Source: Opitutus terrae PB90-1 (GTDB lineage Bacteria > Verrucomicrobiota > Verrucomicrobiia > Opitutales > Opitutaceae). Taken from it: a DNA stretch of 64,000 nt. Of this stretch, positions 26,177 to 34,044 are shown one piece after another. The stretch covers positions 3,543,001 to 3,607,000 of the forward strand of contig NC_010571.1 in assembly GCF_000019965.1 (NCBI RefSeq), written 5' to 3'. Position numbers and translations under genes: made by a program. The notes below the pieces were generated by a model, which saw only the letters and a program-made list of their open reading frames with translations, had not been told where the DNA came from and ran no database searches. Every line of letters begins with the position of its first letter. The first letter of the stretch is position 1.

Positions 26177-26300
26177 GGAGAGTGGCGGTGGTTTTCGGTG
26201 ATGAAGGGCGGCGCGTCAATAGTCGCGCGCGATACCAACGCGCAGCAACTGACACCGTTGGCGCGAAGCTGTATGGCCGGGCGCGCCGGCGAGCTCGGCG

Positions 26301-26912
26301 TCAGCGGACCTCGAGCCTCCACGCGCGGGAGGACTGCGAACCGACCAGCGTCACGCGATAGTGGCCGGGCTTGAGCGTGCCGGCCGGAACGATGAGCCGG
26401 ACCAGGTTGTCGCGGTTGCGGGAAAGCAGGCTTCCGTCGAGCTGCTCAAGCAGCGGCAGGATGTAGACCTCCTCGCCGCGTACGTAGAGGTGTGCGCCGG
26501 CTGGTTGCTCCTTCAGGTCCGGCAGGAGGCAGCGCACGTCGATCGGATAGGAGAACATCGTGTTCGCGGTCGGCGCTGCGACGACCGAAACGATGTCCGA
26601 GGGAAGGATCGGCTTGTCGACCAGCGTCGCGTCGAGCGCGGTCGGCAGCCCCCCGGGCGCCGCCGTGATGGTTGCGCTCGCGGCCGCCCGGAGCGGATCG
26701 GCGGGACGGTCGGCCTCCACGGTGATCCGCTGAAACCCGGCGGCGAGCAGCCGCATCGTGTTCGCGCGGTCCTTGATGTCATGGTAGGGCTCGAATGCCG
26801 GGCCGGGCTTGCGATAGTGCCACCGGAGATAGGTGTAGGGCACGATCACCACCAGGATCGCGACGAGGATCCATTTGAGCGGCCAAGGCCGGTGAGAACG
26901 TTGGGCGGACAT
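26301..26912 (-). CDS. Hypothetical single-pass membrane protein
   Basis: 203 residues from ATG at 26912. One N-terminal membrane helix (about 13-30, WILVAILVVIVPYTYL) is followed by a soluble domain with mixed alpha/beta character that I do not recognise. It ends GHYRVTLVGSQSSRAWRLEVR, beta-strand-like and similar in feel to small Ig-like domains. The longer frame upstream crosses a family A repeat and was not used. It may share a transcript with argA, but no function is implied. Confidence 0.65.
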   Translation of the reverse strand: MSAQRSHRPWPLKWILVAILVVIVPYTYLRWHYRKPGPAFEPYHDIKDRANTMRLLAAGFQRITVEADRPADPLRAAASATITAAPGGLPTALDATLVDKPILPSDIVSVVAAPTANTMFSYPIDVRCLLPDLKEQPAGAHLYVRGEEVYILPLLEQLDGSLLSRNRDNLVRLIVPAGTLKPGHYRVTLVGSQSSRAWRLEVR

Positions 26913-26993
26913 GAGCTGAGCAGCAGGATAGAGGGAGCAACCGGTGCGGTGCAAGGGGCGCGGTGCGAGTGGGCGCATCTCATTTTCCTGCAA

Positions 26994-27050
26994 ACCCACG
27001 GGCGAGACGCCCGTGCCACGTGGCATGGGCGTCCCGCCCATGTCAGAAAA
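26994..27050. repeat. Family A palindromic repeat, copy 4
   Basis: CACGGGCGAGACGCCCGTGCCACGTGGCATGGGCGTCCCGCCCATGTCAGAAAA: two back-to-back hairpins. It is nearly identical to the copy at 38742, including the flanking GCAAACC and TCAGAAAA. Confidence 0.85.
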
Positions 27051-27190
27051 GTGCGATGTGCCCGATCGGGGCCGGTGGCGCTGGTGACGAGAGGGCGGAT
27101 AATGGCCAGCCGAATCATCGGTCGCGTCGAGTGGCCGCATCCGGAATAAAATTGCTCCGGGCTGGGGGCACTGTTTCGGTGGCGAACTTC

Positions 27191-28963
27191 ATGAAACTCT
27201 GGTCGCAGTATTTCGTTCCCACGCTGAAAGAAAGTCCGGCGGACGCGGAAATCGCCTCGCACAAGCTGCTGATTCGCGCGGGGCTGGTCCGCAAGCTCGG
27301 TGGCGGGCTCTACACCTATCTGCCGCTCGGATTGCGCGTGATGCAGAAGCTGACGCAGCTCTGCCGGGAAGAGTTGGAGCGCGCCGGAGCGATCGAGTTG
27401 TGGATGCCGCACGTGCATCCGGTCGAACTCTGGCAGCAGGGACCGCGCTGGGCCGCGGCGCGCGAGATCATGTTCCGCGCCGACAGCGCCGGCGACGGCA
27501 AGCACGGACCGCGCGAGCCGGAGTTCGTGCTAGGGCCGACGCACGAGGAAATCGTCACGCCGCTCGTGAAGGCGGAGATCACGAGCTATCGCGACCTGCC
27601 GAAAAACTTCTTCCAGATCGCCACGAAGTTCCGGAACGAGATCCGTCCGCGGTTCGGGCTGATGCGCGCGCGCGAGTTCGTGATGATGGATGCGTATTCG
27701 TTCGACGTGGATGACGACCGCGCGATCAAGAGCTACCAGGCGATGAAGGCGGCCTACGAGGCGTTCTTCCGTCGGATTGGCGTGCAGGCGATCGCCGTTG
27801 AGGCGGACACCGGGGTGATGGGCGGCAGCTTCTCGCACGAGTTCATGGTGCCGGCGGAGGTCGGCGACGACGATGTGATCTACAACGAGGCCAGCGGCTA
27901 CGCGGCGAATCGTGAGAAGGCAAGGAGCGCGCTCGTGCCGGCCGACCTGAGCGACGCGGCGCCGGTGGGAGCAGTCGAGGAATTCGCCACGCCCGGCGTG
28001 GTGACGATCGCGGCGCTCGAAGCGGCGCCTTATTCCGTGCCGGCGGATCGGCAGTTCAAGACGCTGGTCTACGTCGGCGACGGCAAGCCGTTTGTCGTGA
28101 TCCTGCGCGGCTCGGACGAGTTGGAGGAAGCCAAGTTGGGTGCGCTCGGGTTTGGATTGTTCCGGCCGGCAGCGCCGGAGGAAATCGAGCCCGTGCTGGG
28201 CGCAAAACCCGGCAGCCTCGGCGCGGTGAAGGGCACGATCAAAAACCCGACGGCGCTTGCCGGCGTGTTTGCGGATCATGCGATCCGGCTGATCGGCAAT
28301 GGCACGACCGGAGCGAACAAGGACGGCTTCCACCTGCGCAACGTCAACGTCACGCGCGATCTCGCGATCACGCGGTTCGGCGATTTCCGGCGCGTGCGCG
28401 CCGGCGAGCCCGACGTGAAATCGGGCCAGCCGCTGCAGGTGCGGCGCGGCATCGAGGTCGGCCACATCTTCAAGCTCGGCACCAAATACTCCGAGAAATC
28501 CGGCGCGGTTTACACGGACGACCAGAAGCAGAGTCACCTGATGGTGATGGGCAGCTATGGCATCGGCATCAGCCGCACGCTGCAGGCGATCATCGAACAG
28601 AGCCACGACGCGGACGGCATCGTGTGGCCGTGGAACTCGGCTCCGTTCCACGTGCTGATCTGCGTGCTCGATCCGCAGCTCGCCGAGGCCGTGGATCTCG
28701 CGCGCAAGCTGGCCGCGGCTGCGGAAAAAGCCGGCGCGGAGGTGCTGGTGGACGACCGTGCGGAACGTCCGGGCGTGAAGTTCAAGGACGCCGATCTCGT
28801 CGGTATTCCGCTGCGCCTCACCATCGGCGGCAAGGGCCTGAAGGAGGGCGTCGTCGAGCTGAAATGGCGCCATCAGAAGGACGTCGCGAAGGTCCCGCTC
28901 GCCGAGGCCGAGGCGAAACTCGCCGCCGCGGTGGCGGAGGCGCAGGCCAAGGCGAATGCCTGA
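27191..28963 (+). CDS. proS: Proline--tRNA ligase (bacterial type with editing domain)
   Basis: 590 residues, the bacterial ProS size. Class II motif 2 FRNEIRPRFGLMRAREFVMMD and motif 3 GSYGIGISRTLQAI flank an inserted INS editing domain (about 225-410, including RQFKTLVYVGDGKPFVVILRG) that hydrolyses Ala-tRNA-Pro. The anticodon-binding domain is at the end (VLVDDRAERPGVKFKDADL). ATG at 27191 matches the usual start; a GTG 12 nt upstream in frame is possible. Confidence 0.96.
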   Translation: MKLWSQYFVPTLKESPADAEIASHKLLIRAGLVRKLGGGLYTYLPLGLRVMQKLTQLCREELERAGAIELWMPHVHPVELWQQGPRWAAAREIMFRADSAGDGKHGPREPEFVLGPTHEEIVTPLVKAEITSYRDLPKNFFQIATKFRNEIRPRFGLMRAREFVMMDAYSFDVDDDRAIKSYQAMKAAYEAFFRRIGVQAIAVEADTGVMGGSFSHEFMVPAEVGDDDVIYNEASGYAANREKARSALVPADLSDAAPVGAVEEFATPGVVTIAALEAAPYSVPADRQFKTLVYVGDGKPFVVILRGSDELEEAKLGALGFGLFRPAAPEEIEPVLGAKPGSLGAVKGTIKNPTALAGVFADHAIRLIGNGTTGANKDGFHLRNVNVTRDLAITRFGDFRRVRAGEPDVKSGQPLQVRRGIEVGHIFKLGTKYSEKSGAVYTDDQKQSHLMVMGSYGIGISRTLQAIIEQSHDADGIVWPWNSAPFHVLICVLDPQLAEAVDLARKLAAAAEKAGAEVLVDDRAERPGVKFKDADLVGIPLRLTIGGKGLKEGVVELKWRHQKDVAKVPLAEAEAKLAAAVAEAQAKANA

Positions 28964-29099
28964 CGCACCACGCGCTGCCATCCGGCGGCGCCCGTGGTGC
29001 TTTTCAGCACGGCGACCCCATCTGGATACTTGCGAATCCGGGACGCCGCGGCTGTCCTGTAGCCAAAGGCCGCTCCCGCGGCGATTTCGCCCGCACCGC

Positions 29100-29423
29100 A
29101 TGATGAACCCTCTCCGGAGTCCACGCCTGGAATCCAACCCGCACTCCTCGCCGGAATCGCAAGGGGCGACGGCGCTGGCGTTGGAGGGGATTTGGCGCGT
29201 CGTGGTGCTCAATGACCCGGTCAACCTGATGTCCTACGTCGTGATGGTGTTTAAAAAGGTTTTCGGTTTCGACGACGCGACCGCCCGGCGGCACATGCTG
29301 GAGGTGCATGAGCAGGGCCGATCGATCGTATGGAGCGGGTTGCGGGAAAAGGCGGAGGCGTATGCTTTCACACTGCAACAATGGCATCTGACGGCCGTGC
29401 TTGAACCGGATGAAACGCATTGA
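29100..29423 (+). CDS. clpS: ATP-dependent Clp protease adaptor ClpS
   Basis: 107 residues. After a ~30-residue flexible N-terminus comes the ClpS core: VVLNDPVNLMSYVV (the NDP of the ClpA-interacting and N-degron site), a VFKKVFGFDDATARRHMLEVHEQG helix, and the WSGLREKAEAYAFTLQQ helix. It delivers N-degron substrates to ClpAP. Two adjacent ATG codons (29100, 29103) are possible starts. Its last 14 nt overlap the next gene. Confidence 0.92.
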   Translation: MMNPLRSPRLESNPHSSPESQGATALALEGIWRVVVLNDPVNLMSYVVMVFKKVFGFDDATARRHMLEVHEQGRSIVWSGLREKAEAYAFTLQQWHLTAVLEPDETH

Positions 29424-29871
29424 GGTCAAACTGAGTCTCGACGTGGTGGCGCCGCTGCTCGACATCATCAAGCAGGCGGCCGAGAGCCTTGGGCGTACGC
29501 TGGCCGCGCCGCTGGCGATGACCGATCTCGAGCCGGAATTTCGCGACGCCTGGATGGGCGAACTGAAAAACGGGCAGGCATCGGACCTGACGGTGATGCT
29601 GGCATTGTTCGACGGCGATTTTTTCGCGGAAGGCGTGATCACGCTGGATGAGGTAAACGCCGAGCCGGTCGTGCGGGCGTGCGCCGCAGTGCGGTTGCGG
29701 CTGCGTGAACTGTACCTGAAAACGTTTGGTGACGAGACGCTGGAGACCAGCGACGTCAACATGATGGATCTGGAGGAACCCACGCGGAAGGCGTTCATGG
29801 CCTATCTGTTCCTCGCGACGCTGCAGGAGCTGATCATCCAGCATCTCGACGAGAGCATCATCGAGTCGTGA
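29410..29871 (+). CDS. Unknown protein overlapping clpS
   Basis: 153 residues from ATG at 29410, overlapping the clpS 3' end by 14 nt in another frame. It is mostly helical and acidic, with no signal peptide, membrane helix or catalytic motif. The last ~50 residues (VNMMDLEEPTRKAFMAYLFLATLQE) form a regular amphipathic helix pair. In Actinobacteria a DUF2017 gene commonly follows clpS; position and helical tail are similar, but sequence relatedness cannot be judged by eye. The coupling suggests it works with ClpS or Clp. Confidence 0.75.
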   Translation: MKRIEVKLSLDVVAPLLDIIKQAAESLGRTLAAPLAMTDLEPEFRDAWMGELKNGQASDLTVMLALFDGDFFAEGVITLDEVNAEPVVRACAAVRLRLRELYLKTFGDETLETSDVNMMDLEEPTRKAFMAYLFLATLQELIIQHLDESIIES

Positions 29872-29930
29872 GTTGCTGTAGGGCGGGATCTCCCTGATCT
29901 TGCCGTGGTTCGCGCTGGCGCTGCCAGAGG

Positions 29931-29991
29931 GGAGCCCGCCGTCCCGGCGGGTTCACAAGGATCCACGCGCCCCCCCGGGACGGCGCGCTCC
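29931..29991. repeat. GC-rich inverted repeat (family E)
   Basis: Arms GGAGCCCGCCGTCCC and GGGACGGCGCGCTCC pair at 14 of 15 positions. It is related to the core of the repeat at 22286. It lies between the clpS-linked gene and the 6S RNA. The rest of 29872-30055 holds nothing recognisable. Confidence 0.6.
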
Positions 29992-30055
29992 ATCTCGCGG
30001 CTACGCGGAGTGGAAACTGCGTCGACGGCTCCACCGGAAAAAGGGGCGAAGGCGT

Positions 30056-30083
30056 TTGACGGATCGGAGGCGGGTTCTACCTT
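30056..30083 (+). promoter_or_regulatory. Sigma-70-type promoter of the 6S RNA
   Basis: TTGACG (30056-30061), 16-nt spacer, TACCTT (30078-30083). The predicted start 7 nt later is A30091, exactly where the RNA's closing stem begins. Confidence 0.6.
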
Positions 30084-30090
30084 CAGCCCG

Positions 30091-30270
30091 ACACCCTGCA
30101 GTGTTCGAGGTGCTTTCCAAAAACAGCTCTTTGCCTTGAAACTATTACGGGAGCCGAACCCGCCGCGGAAGATGCTAGGCCGTAAATCGGAAAGCAGACG
30201 CTGCGGAGGAGGCGCCCACCTAAACGTAAAAAGGTCTCGAGCCTTTGGGCATACGGCACAGGCGGGGTGT
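30091..30270 (+). ncRNA. ssrS: Candidate 6S RNA
   Basis: The 180-nt segment is closed by a 9-bp terminal stem, ACACCCTGC (30091-30099) with GCGGGGTGT (30262-30270). The 5' part CCCTGCAGTGTTCG, then CCTTGAAAC about 40 nt later, matches the 6S RNA consensus; the 3' part CGGCACAGGCGGGG is the partner strand. Length and long-rod layout also fit. 6S RNA binds the housekeeping RNA polymerase holoenzyme and mimics an open promoter in stationary phase. A promoter lies at the correct distance upstream, and T-rich DNA follows. No good ORF exists here. Confidence 0.78.
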
Positions 30271-30430
30271 TACCTTTCCTTTTTCTCATAGTCGTTCTCT
30301 TTCTCTCCTTTCATCGCCCGATTCGATCTTTCGGTGGGCCTCGATCCAAGAGGTCGCAGAGGAAAGAGAAAGATTACCCAGCACGAACACATCGTCCGGT
30401 ATTTGACGCTCAGTTTCCCGCTTCACACTC

Positions 30431-30781
30431 ATGAATCCCTACGAAAACAACGCGCTGCATCTGATCCACGTGCTTGGCGTGCTGGTGATGGCCGCCTACA
30501 CGTTTTACGCCTTCGCGGCGTCGCTCGAATCGCGCAAACGCGTGATGATGATCACCGGCATCGCCACGCTGCTCGTCGTGCTGACCGGCATCCGGATGTG
30601 GCAGGGGCTGTTCAGCTTCGAGATGCTCGGCTGGATCTGGGTGAAGATCGTCTGCTGGCTCGGACTCTCTGCCCTCACCGGGATGGCTTACCGCAAGCGC
30701 GAGAAGGCGGGCGTGCTGATGGCGACGACGCTGGTGCTGACGACCGTCGCCGTGGCGATGGTTTACCTGAAGCCGTTCTGA
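30431..30781 (+). CDS. Small four-helix integral membrane protein
   Basis: 116 residues with four predicted membrane helices (about 9-30, 38-58, 66-84, 93-113) joined by short basic loops (ESRKR, YRKREK). A His in the first helix (LHLIHVLG) and a small size recall SirB/CopD-like or cytochrome-b-like membrane proteins, but no family is certain. It stands alone after the 6S RNA. Confidence 0.75.
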   Translation: MNPYENNALHLIHVLGVLVMAAYTFYAFAASLESRKRVMMITGIATLLVVLTGIRMWQGLFSFEMLGWIWVKIVCWLGLSALTGMAYRKREKAGVLMATTLVLTTVAVAMVYLKPF

Positions 30782-30806
30782 GCTGGGCAGGGCTCGTCGA
30801 ACTGGA

Positions 30807-30826
30807 GCGCGTTGGCCCCAACGCGC
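30807..30826. repeat. Short palindrome GCGCGTTGG/CCAACGCGC
   Basis: A 9-bp perfect inverted repeat with a 2-nt centre, 25 nt after the membrane-protein stop, without a T run. It could be an element of a further repeat family; the rest of the gap up to 31000 has no other feature. Confidence 0.4.
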
Positions 30827-30999
30827 TTCGCGCGAGCCGCCAAACTGAACGCGTTGAGGGCAGCGCGGTGCACCTCCGCCAGGCCCCAGACCAGGCCCGG
30901 TGGAAACAAGTTGAGCAGTCGAGGGGCCGGCCATTCTGCTCTGGCCAGAGCGCGGCGACCACCACAACCTTACTCAGCGCACTCTGAGCGCGACGTGTC

Positions 31000-33207
31000 A
31001 TGACGAAGCCCGAACAGCCCGCCGGTTCGCTTTGTGGGGTTTGGGTGGATGATGCCGGCAAGGTGCATACGACGGTGGCGTTGCCGGACGGCGGCCGCGA
31101 AACGCGGATGGACACGCTGCGACCCTTCGCGTGGCTGAACGACACGCCGCCCGAGATCAGCCTCAACGTGGTTCAGCTCGAAAAACTGGAAGGCGAGGGG
31201 CCGTTCAACCGACTGATCCACGCGGAGGATTTTGCGGGCTACGACGCATTCCTGCGCCAAGCGCGCGAGACGGTGGGCGTCGATTCGATTCGGCCGCTCG
31301 AGAGCCAGTATCTGCTGCAGTATCGGCAGCGGCTGTATCGCGACCTGATGTTCCACGACCTTCGGCGCTGTCAGCTCGACATCGAGACGCGCTCGTCGGA
31401 CGACGGGTTCTGCGATCCGGCGCGGCCGGATGACCGGGTGCTCGCGATCGGGCTGCGCTGCGGCGGACACAATCGGCTGCTGATCCTCGAGGAGATGACC
31501 GATGCGGCAGAGAAGAAGCTGATGGAGCAGCTCAATCACGCGCTGGCGCATCTCGACCCGGACGTGATCGAGGGGCACAACATCTTCAAATTCGACCTCG
31601 ATTACCTGCGGCAGCGCTGCCGCCGTTTCAAAGTGCCGTGCGCCTGGGGCCGCTACGGACAGAAAGCGACCTTTCGCAACAGCCGGCTCAAGGTCGCGGA
31701 ACGCTGGATCGATTTCCTGCGCTGCGATCTGCCGGGGCGTGCGGTGGTGGACACCTACTTGCTCGTCCAGCTGTTCGACATCACTACCCGCGAGCTGACT
31801 TCGTATGGCTTGAAGGAGGTGGCGGTCTATTTCGGGATCACCGAAGAGGACAGCCTCACGCGGACCTACATCGAAGGGCACCGGATCAAGGACGTCTTCG
31901 CGAGCGACCGGGCGCGGTTTCGTGCTTACCTCGAGGACGACCTGCGCGAGACCGAGGGACTGGCGGCGCAACTGCTGCCGACGTATTTCGAACAGGTGCG
32001 GACCTTCCCGGCGCTGCTGCAGGAAGCGACGCTGCGCGGTGCCACGTCGAAGATCGACCTGCTCTTCCTGGAAGAGTACTACCACGCGCGGCAGGCGTGT
32101 CCGCTGCCGCCTGAGGTGCGACCGTTCGAGGGCGGCTACACGCGGAGCTTTCACGAAGGCGTGTTCCGGCACGTGCTGCACTTCGACGTTGCGTCACTTT
32201 ACCCGAGCCTGCTGCTCCACATTGGCCGGAACCCGAAGAACGACACGCTGGGGGTCTTCATTCCCTTGCTACGGCGGCTGCGCGAATACCGGCTGCAATT
32301 CAAACAGATCGCGCGCACCAGCCCGAACGAGCTGGAGCGTGCCGAGGCGCAGGCGCGGCAGACGAACTTCAAGATCCTCATCAACTCCTTCTATGGCTAC
32401 CTCGGATTTTCGGGCGCGCGGTTCGGCGACGGCGAACTGGCTGCCGAGGTCACGCGCCGCGGCCGCGAGTTGCTGCAGACCTTGATCGACGAGTTTGCGA
32501 AGCACGGCTGCAAGATCCTCGAGGCGGACACGGACGGTATCTATCTTTCCTCCGAGCACTATTACGAAAAGCCGGAGGAGTTGCTCGCGCTGGTCGCGAC
32601 AATCCTGCCGCCGGGCATCGAGCTCGAACACGATGGCAGCTACCGCGCGATGTGGTGCTACAAGGCGAAGAACTACGCGCTCTTCGACGGGCAGCGGGTG
32701 ATTCTTCGGGGCAGCGCGCTGCGCTCGCGCGGCATCGAGCCGTATCTGAAAAAGCTGAGCGATCAGCTGATCAACTATCTCGTCGGCGCGTCGGAACAGT
32801 CGCCGCTGGACACCTTGGAGGATTACCGGAAACGGCTCGCGCTGCGAGCGGTGCCGGTGGAGGAACTCGCGAAGAGCGAAACGCTGGGGCAGAACCCCGA
32901 CGCGTATGCGCGTTTCATCGAGCAGGGTGGCAAGCCGCGTCGCGCCGCCGCGGAGGCGGCGCTGCAGATGACGCCGCGGCCGCGGATGGGCGACCGCGTC
33001 AGCTACTACGTGACCGCGCGGACGAAGACGCGGACGAACGACTGGCAACGCGCCCGGCCGCTGGCACTCTACGAGCCGGAATCCGCGCCCTACGATCCGA
33101 GCTACTACATTGAAAAGCTCGACGATTGGCTGACGCGCTATGGCGCGTTTCTCGGCGTGAACCCCGCGGCGGCCGAACCGACGGCAGTGCAAGGCGAGCT
33201 GTTTTGA
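31000..33207 (+). CDS. Family B DNA polymerase with 3'-5' exonuclease
   Basis: 735 residues. Exonuclease motifs: DIET (Asp127, Glu129), NIFKFDLDYL and YLEDDLRET. Polymerase motifs: A DVASLYPSLL (396-405), B KILINSFYGYLG, C EADTDGIY with Asp510 and Asp512, and KAKNYAL (KxY type). All catalytic residues are present, so it should be an active proofreading polymerase. It is shorter than E. coli Pol II (about 783) and resembles archaeal-type PolB enzymes found in some Verrucomicrobia and Acidobacteria. It probably acts in repair or translesion synthesis. It stands alone, with no phage genes nearby. Confidence 0.9.
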   Translation: MTKPEQPAGSLCGVWVDDAGKVHTTVALPDGGRETRMDTLRPFAWLNDTPPEISLNVVQLEKLEGEGPFNRLIHAEDFAGYDAFLRQARETVGVDSIRPLESQYLLQYRQRLYRDLMFHDLRRCQLDIETRSSDDGFCDPARPDDRVLAIGLRCGGHNRLLILEEMTDAAEKKLMEQLNHALAHLDPDVIEGHNIFKFDLDYLRQRCRRFKVPCAWGRYGQKATFRNSRLKVAERWIDFLRCDLPGRAVVDTYLLVQLFDITTRELTSYGLKEVAVYFGITEEDSLTRTYIEGHRIKDVFASDRARFRAYLEDDLRETEGLAAQLLPTYFEQVRTFPALLQEATLRGATSKIDLLFLEEYYHARQACPLPPEVRPFEGGYTRSFHEGVFRHVLHFDVASLYPSLLLHIGRNPKNDTLGVFIPLLRRLREYRLQFKQIARTSPNELERAEAQARQTNFKILINSFYGYLGFSGARFGDGELAAEVTRRGRELLQTLIDEFAKHGCKILEADTDGIYLSSEHYYEKPEELLALVATILPPGIELEHDGSYRAMWCYKAKNYALFDGQRVILRGSALRSRGIEPYLKKLSDQLINYLVGASEQSPLDTLEDYRKRLALRAVPVEELAKSETLGQNPDAYARFIEQGGKPRRAAAEAALQMTPRPRMGDRVSYYVTARTKTRTNDWQRARPLALYEPESAPYDPSYYIEKLDDWLTRYGAFLGVNPAAAEPTAVQGELF

Positions 33208-33316
33208 GCGAAGGATGACGTCGCGTCGCCTGTATCGCGGGAGGTCTATGTCGGTGTCGCACGCGGTCGAGGGCGAGCCAAGGTGCGCCCCTACGATCGT
33301 GCAACCGCGAGAGAAT

Positions 33317-33461
33317 CTAGCCCGGATATTTCACGAGCTTCGTGAAATATCCGCCCTGCGGGCCGACTTTGTCGGGGCTAGCCGCGACAAGGTCGCTCCG
33401 CCGCAGGCGGACGGAAATTTCGCACGGAGCTTCAGTCCTGTTCATGAAATTTCCGGGCTAG
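33317..33461. repeat. MITE-like element with 20-bp terminal inverted repeats (family C)
   Basis: Left end CTAGCCCGGATATTTCACGA and right end TCATGAAATTTCCGGGCTAG are inverted copies with 18 of 20 matches. Inside are smaller hairpins, including TTTCACGAGCTTCGTGAAA and a GCGGGCCGACTTTGTCGGGGC-type stem. There is no ORF. The right end supplies the stop codon (TAG on the minus strand) of the next gene. No second copy was found in the window. Confidence 0.75.
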
Positions 33462-33943
33462 GGCTTGGCTTTCGCGGGTGCGCCTGCGGCCGCGAGCAGC
33501 GCGGCCGTGTCGTCGTCGAGGATCAGGTCGCCGAGCGCGTTGAGCAGTTCGGTGATACTCGGCGCGTAGGTGGGCCAGTCGTCGGCGGGAAGCTGGAGGT
33601 GAGCCTTTAGCGCCAGCCGGAGTGCGCTGAGAAACGCCTGCTGTGCGAGCTTCGGCTGATTGAGCTGCTGATAGCACCGGCCAGCTTCGGCCGTGAGCGC
33701 GGCATACATCAGAACCTTGTCGCGGGCTTCTTCGGGCGACCCGGCTTCCGTGAGCATCAGGAAATGCTGATCAGGCGTGAACTGAAAGAGCTGCACGGCC
33801 TCCATGCCGAACAGCCGCTCGCAGGCGGCCATCACGGACTGCAGCGCCTCCTGCGGGGAGTTGCGTTCGCGCTGCTCGATCACCCGTCGCAGCAGCAGGC
33901 CCACTTGCTCGATGAGCCGCAGGATGTAATCGCGTGAGGGCAT
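33458..33943 (-). CDS. Hypothetical helical protein (possibly DUF6483)
   Basis: 161 residues, largely alpha-helical. The N-terminus (YILRLIEQVGLLLRRVIEQRE) and the middle (EAGRCYQQLNQPKLAQQAFLSALRLAL) resemble a TPR-like repeat. No signal peptide or catalytic motif is present. The pattern fits DUF6483-type proteins as I remember them, which is uncertain. The stop codon lies inside the terminal repeat of the element at 33317, so the last residues (APAKAKP) may be repeat-derived. Confidence 0.7.
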   Translation of the reverse strand: MPSRDYILRLIEQVGLLLRRVIEQRERNSPQEALQSVMAACERLFGMEAVQLFQFTPDQHFLMLTEAGSPEEARDKVLMYAALTAEAGRCYQQLNQPKLAQQAFLSALRLALKAHLQLPADDWPTYAPSITELLNALGDLILDDDTAALLAAAGAPAKAKP

Positions 33944-34044
33944 GCGGGGCGTAGGGTGTCCTAAAGCATGCGCGGGTCAAACTGGGCCATCTCACCGCCG
34001 AGGAGGCCTACAGAGGTTGTAGCCCGGCCTGGCGCCGAACGGCC

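Noticed and set aside
27530-29224. A 564-codon minus-strand frame.
   Set aside because: It is antisense to proS, which has full class II synthetase motifs.
29905-30291. A 128-codon plus-strand frame.
   Set aside because: It runs through a palindromic repeat and the candidate 6S RNA and has no protein-like features.
31000-33207. Prophage origin of the family B polymerase.
   Set aside because: No structural, integrase or lysis genes are present and base composition matches the neighbours.
33317-33461. CRISPR-like repeats.
   Set aside because: There are only two inverted ends and no regular direct repeats or spacers.
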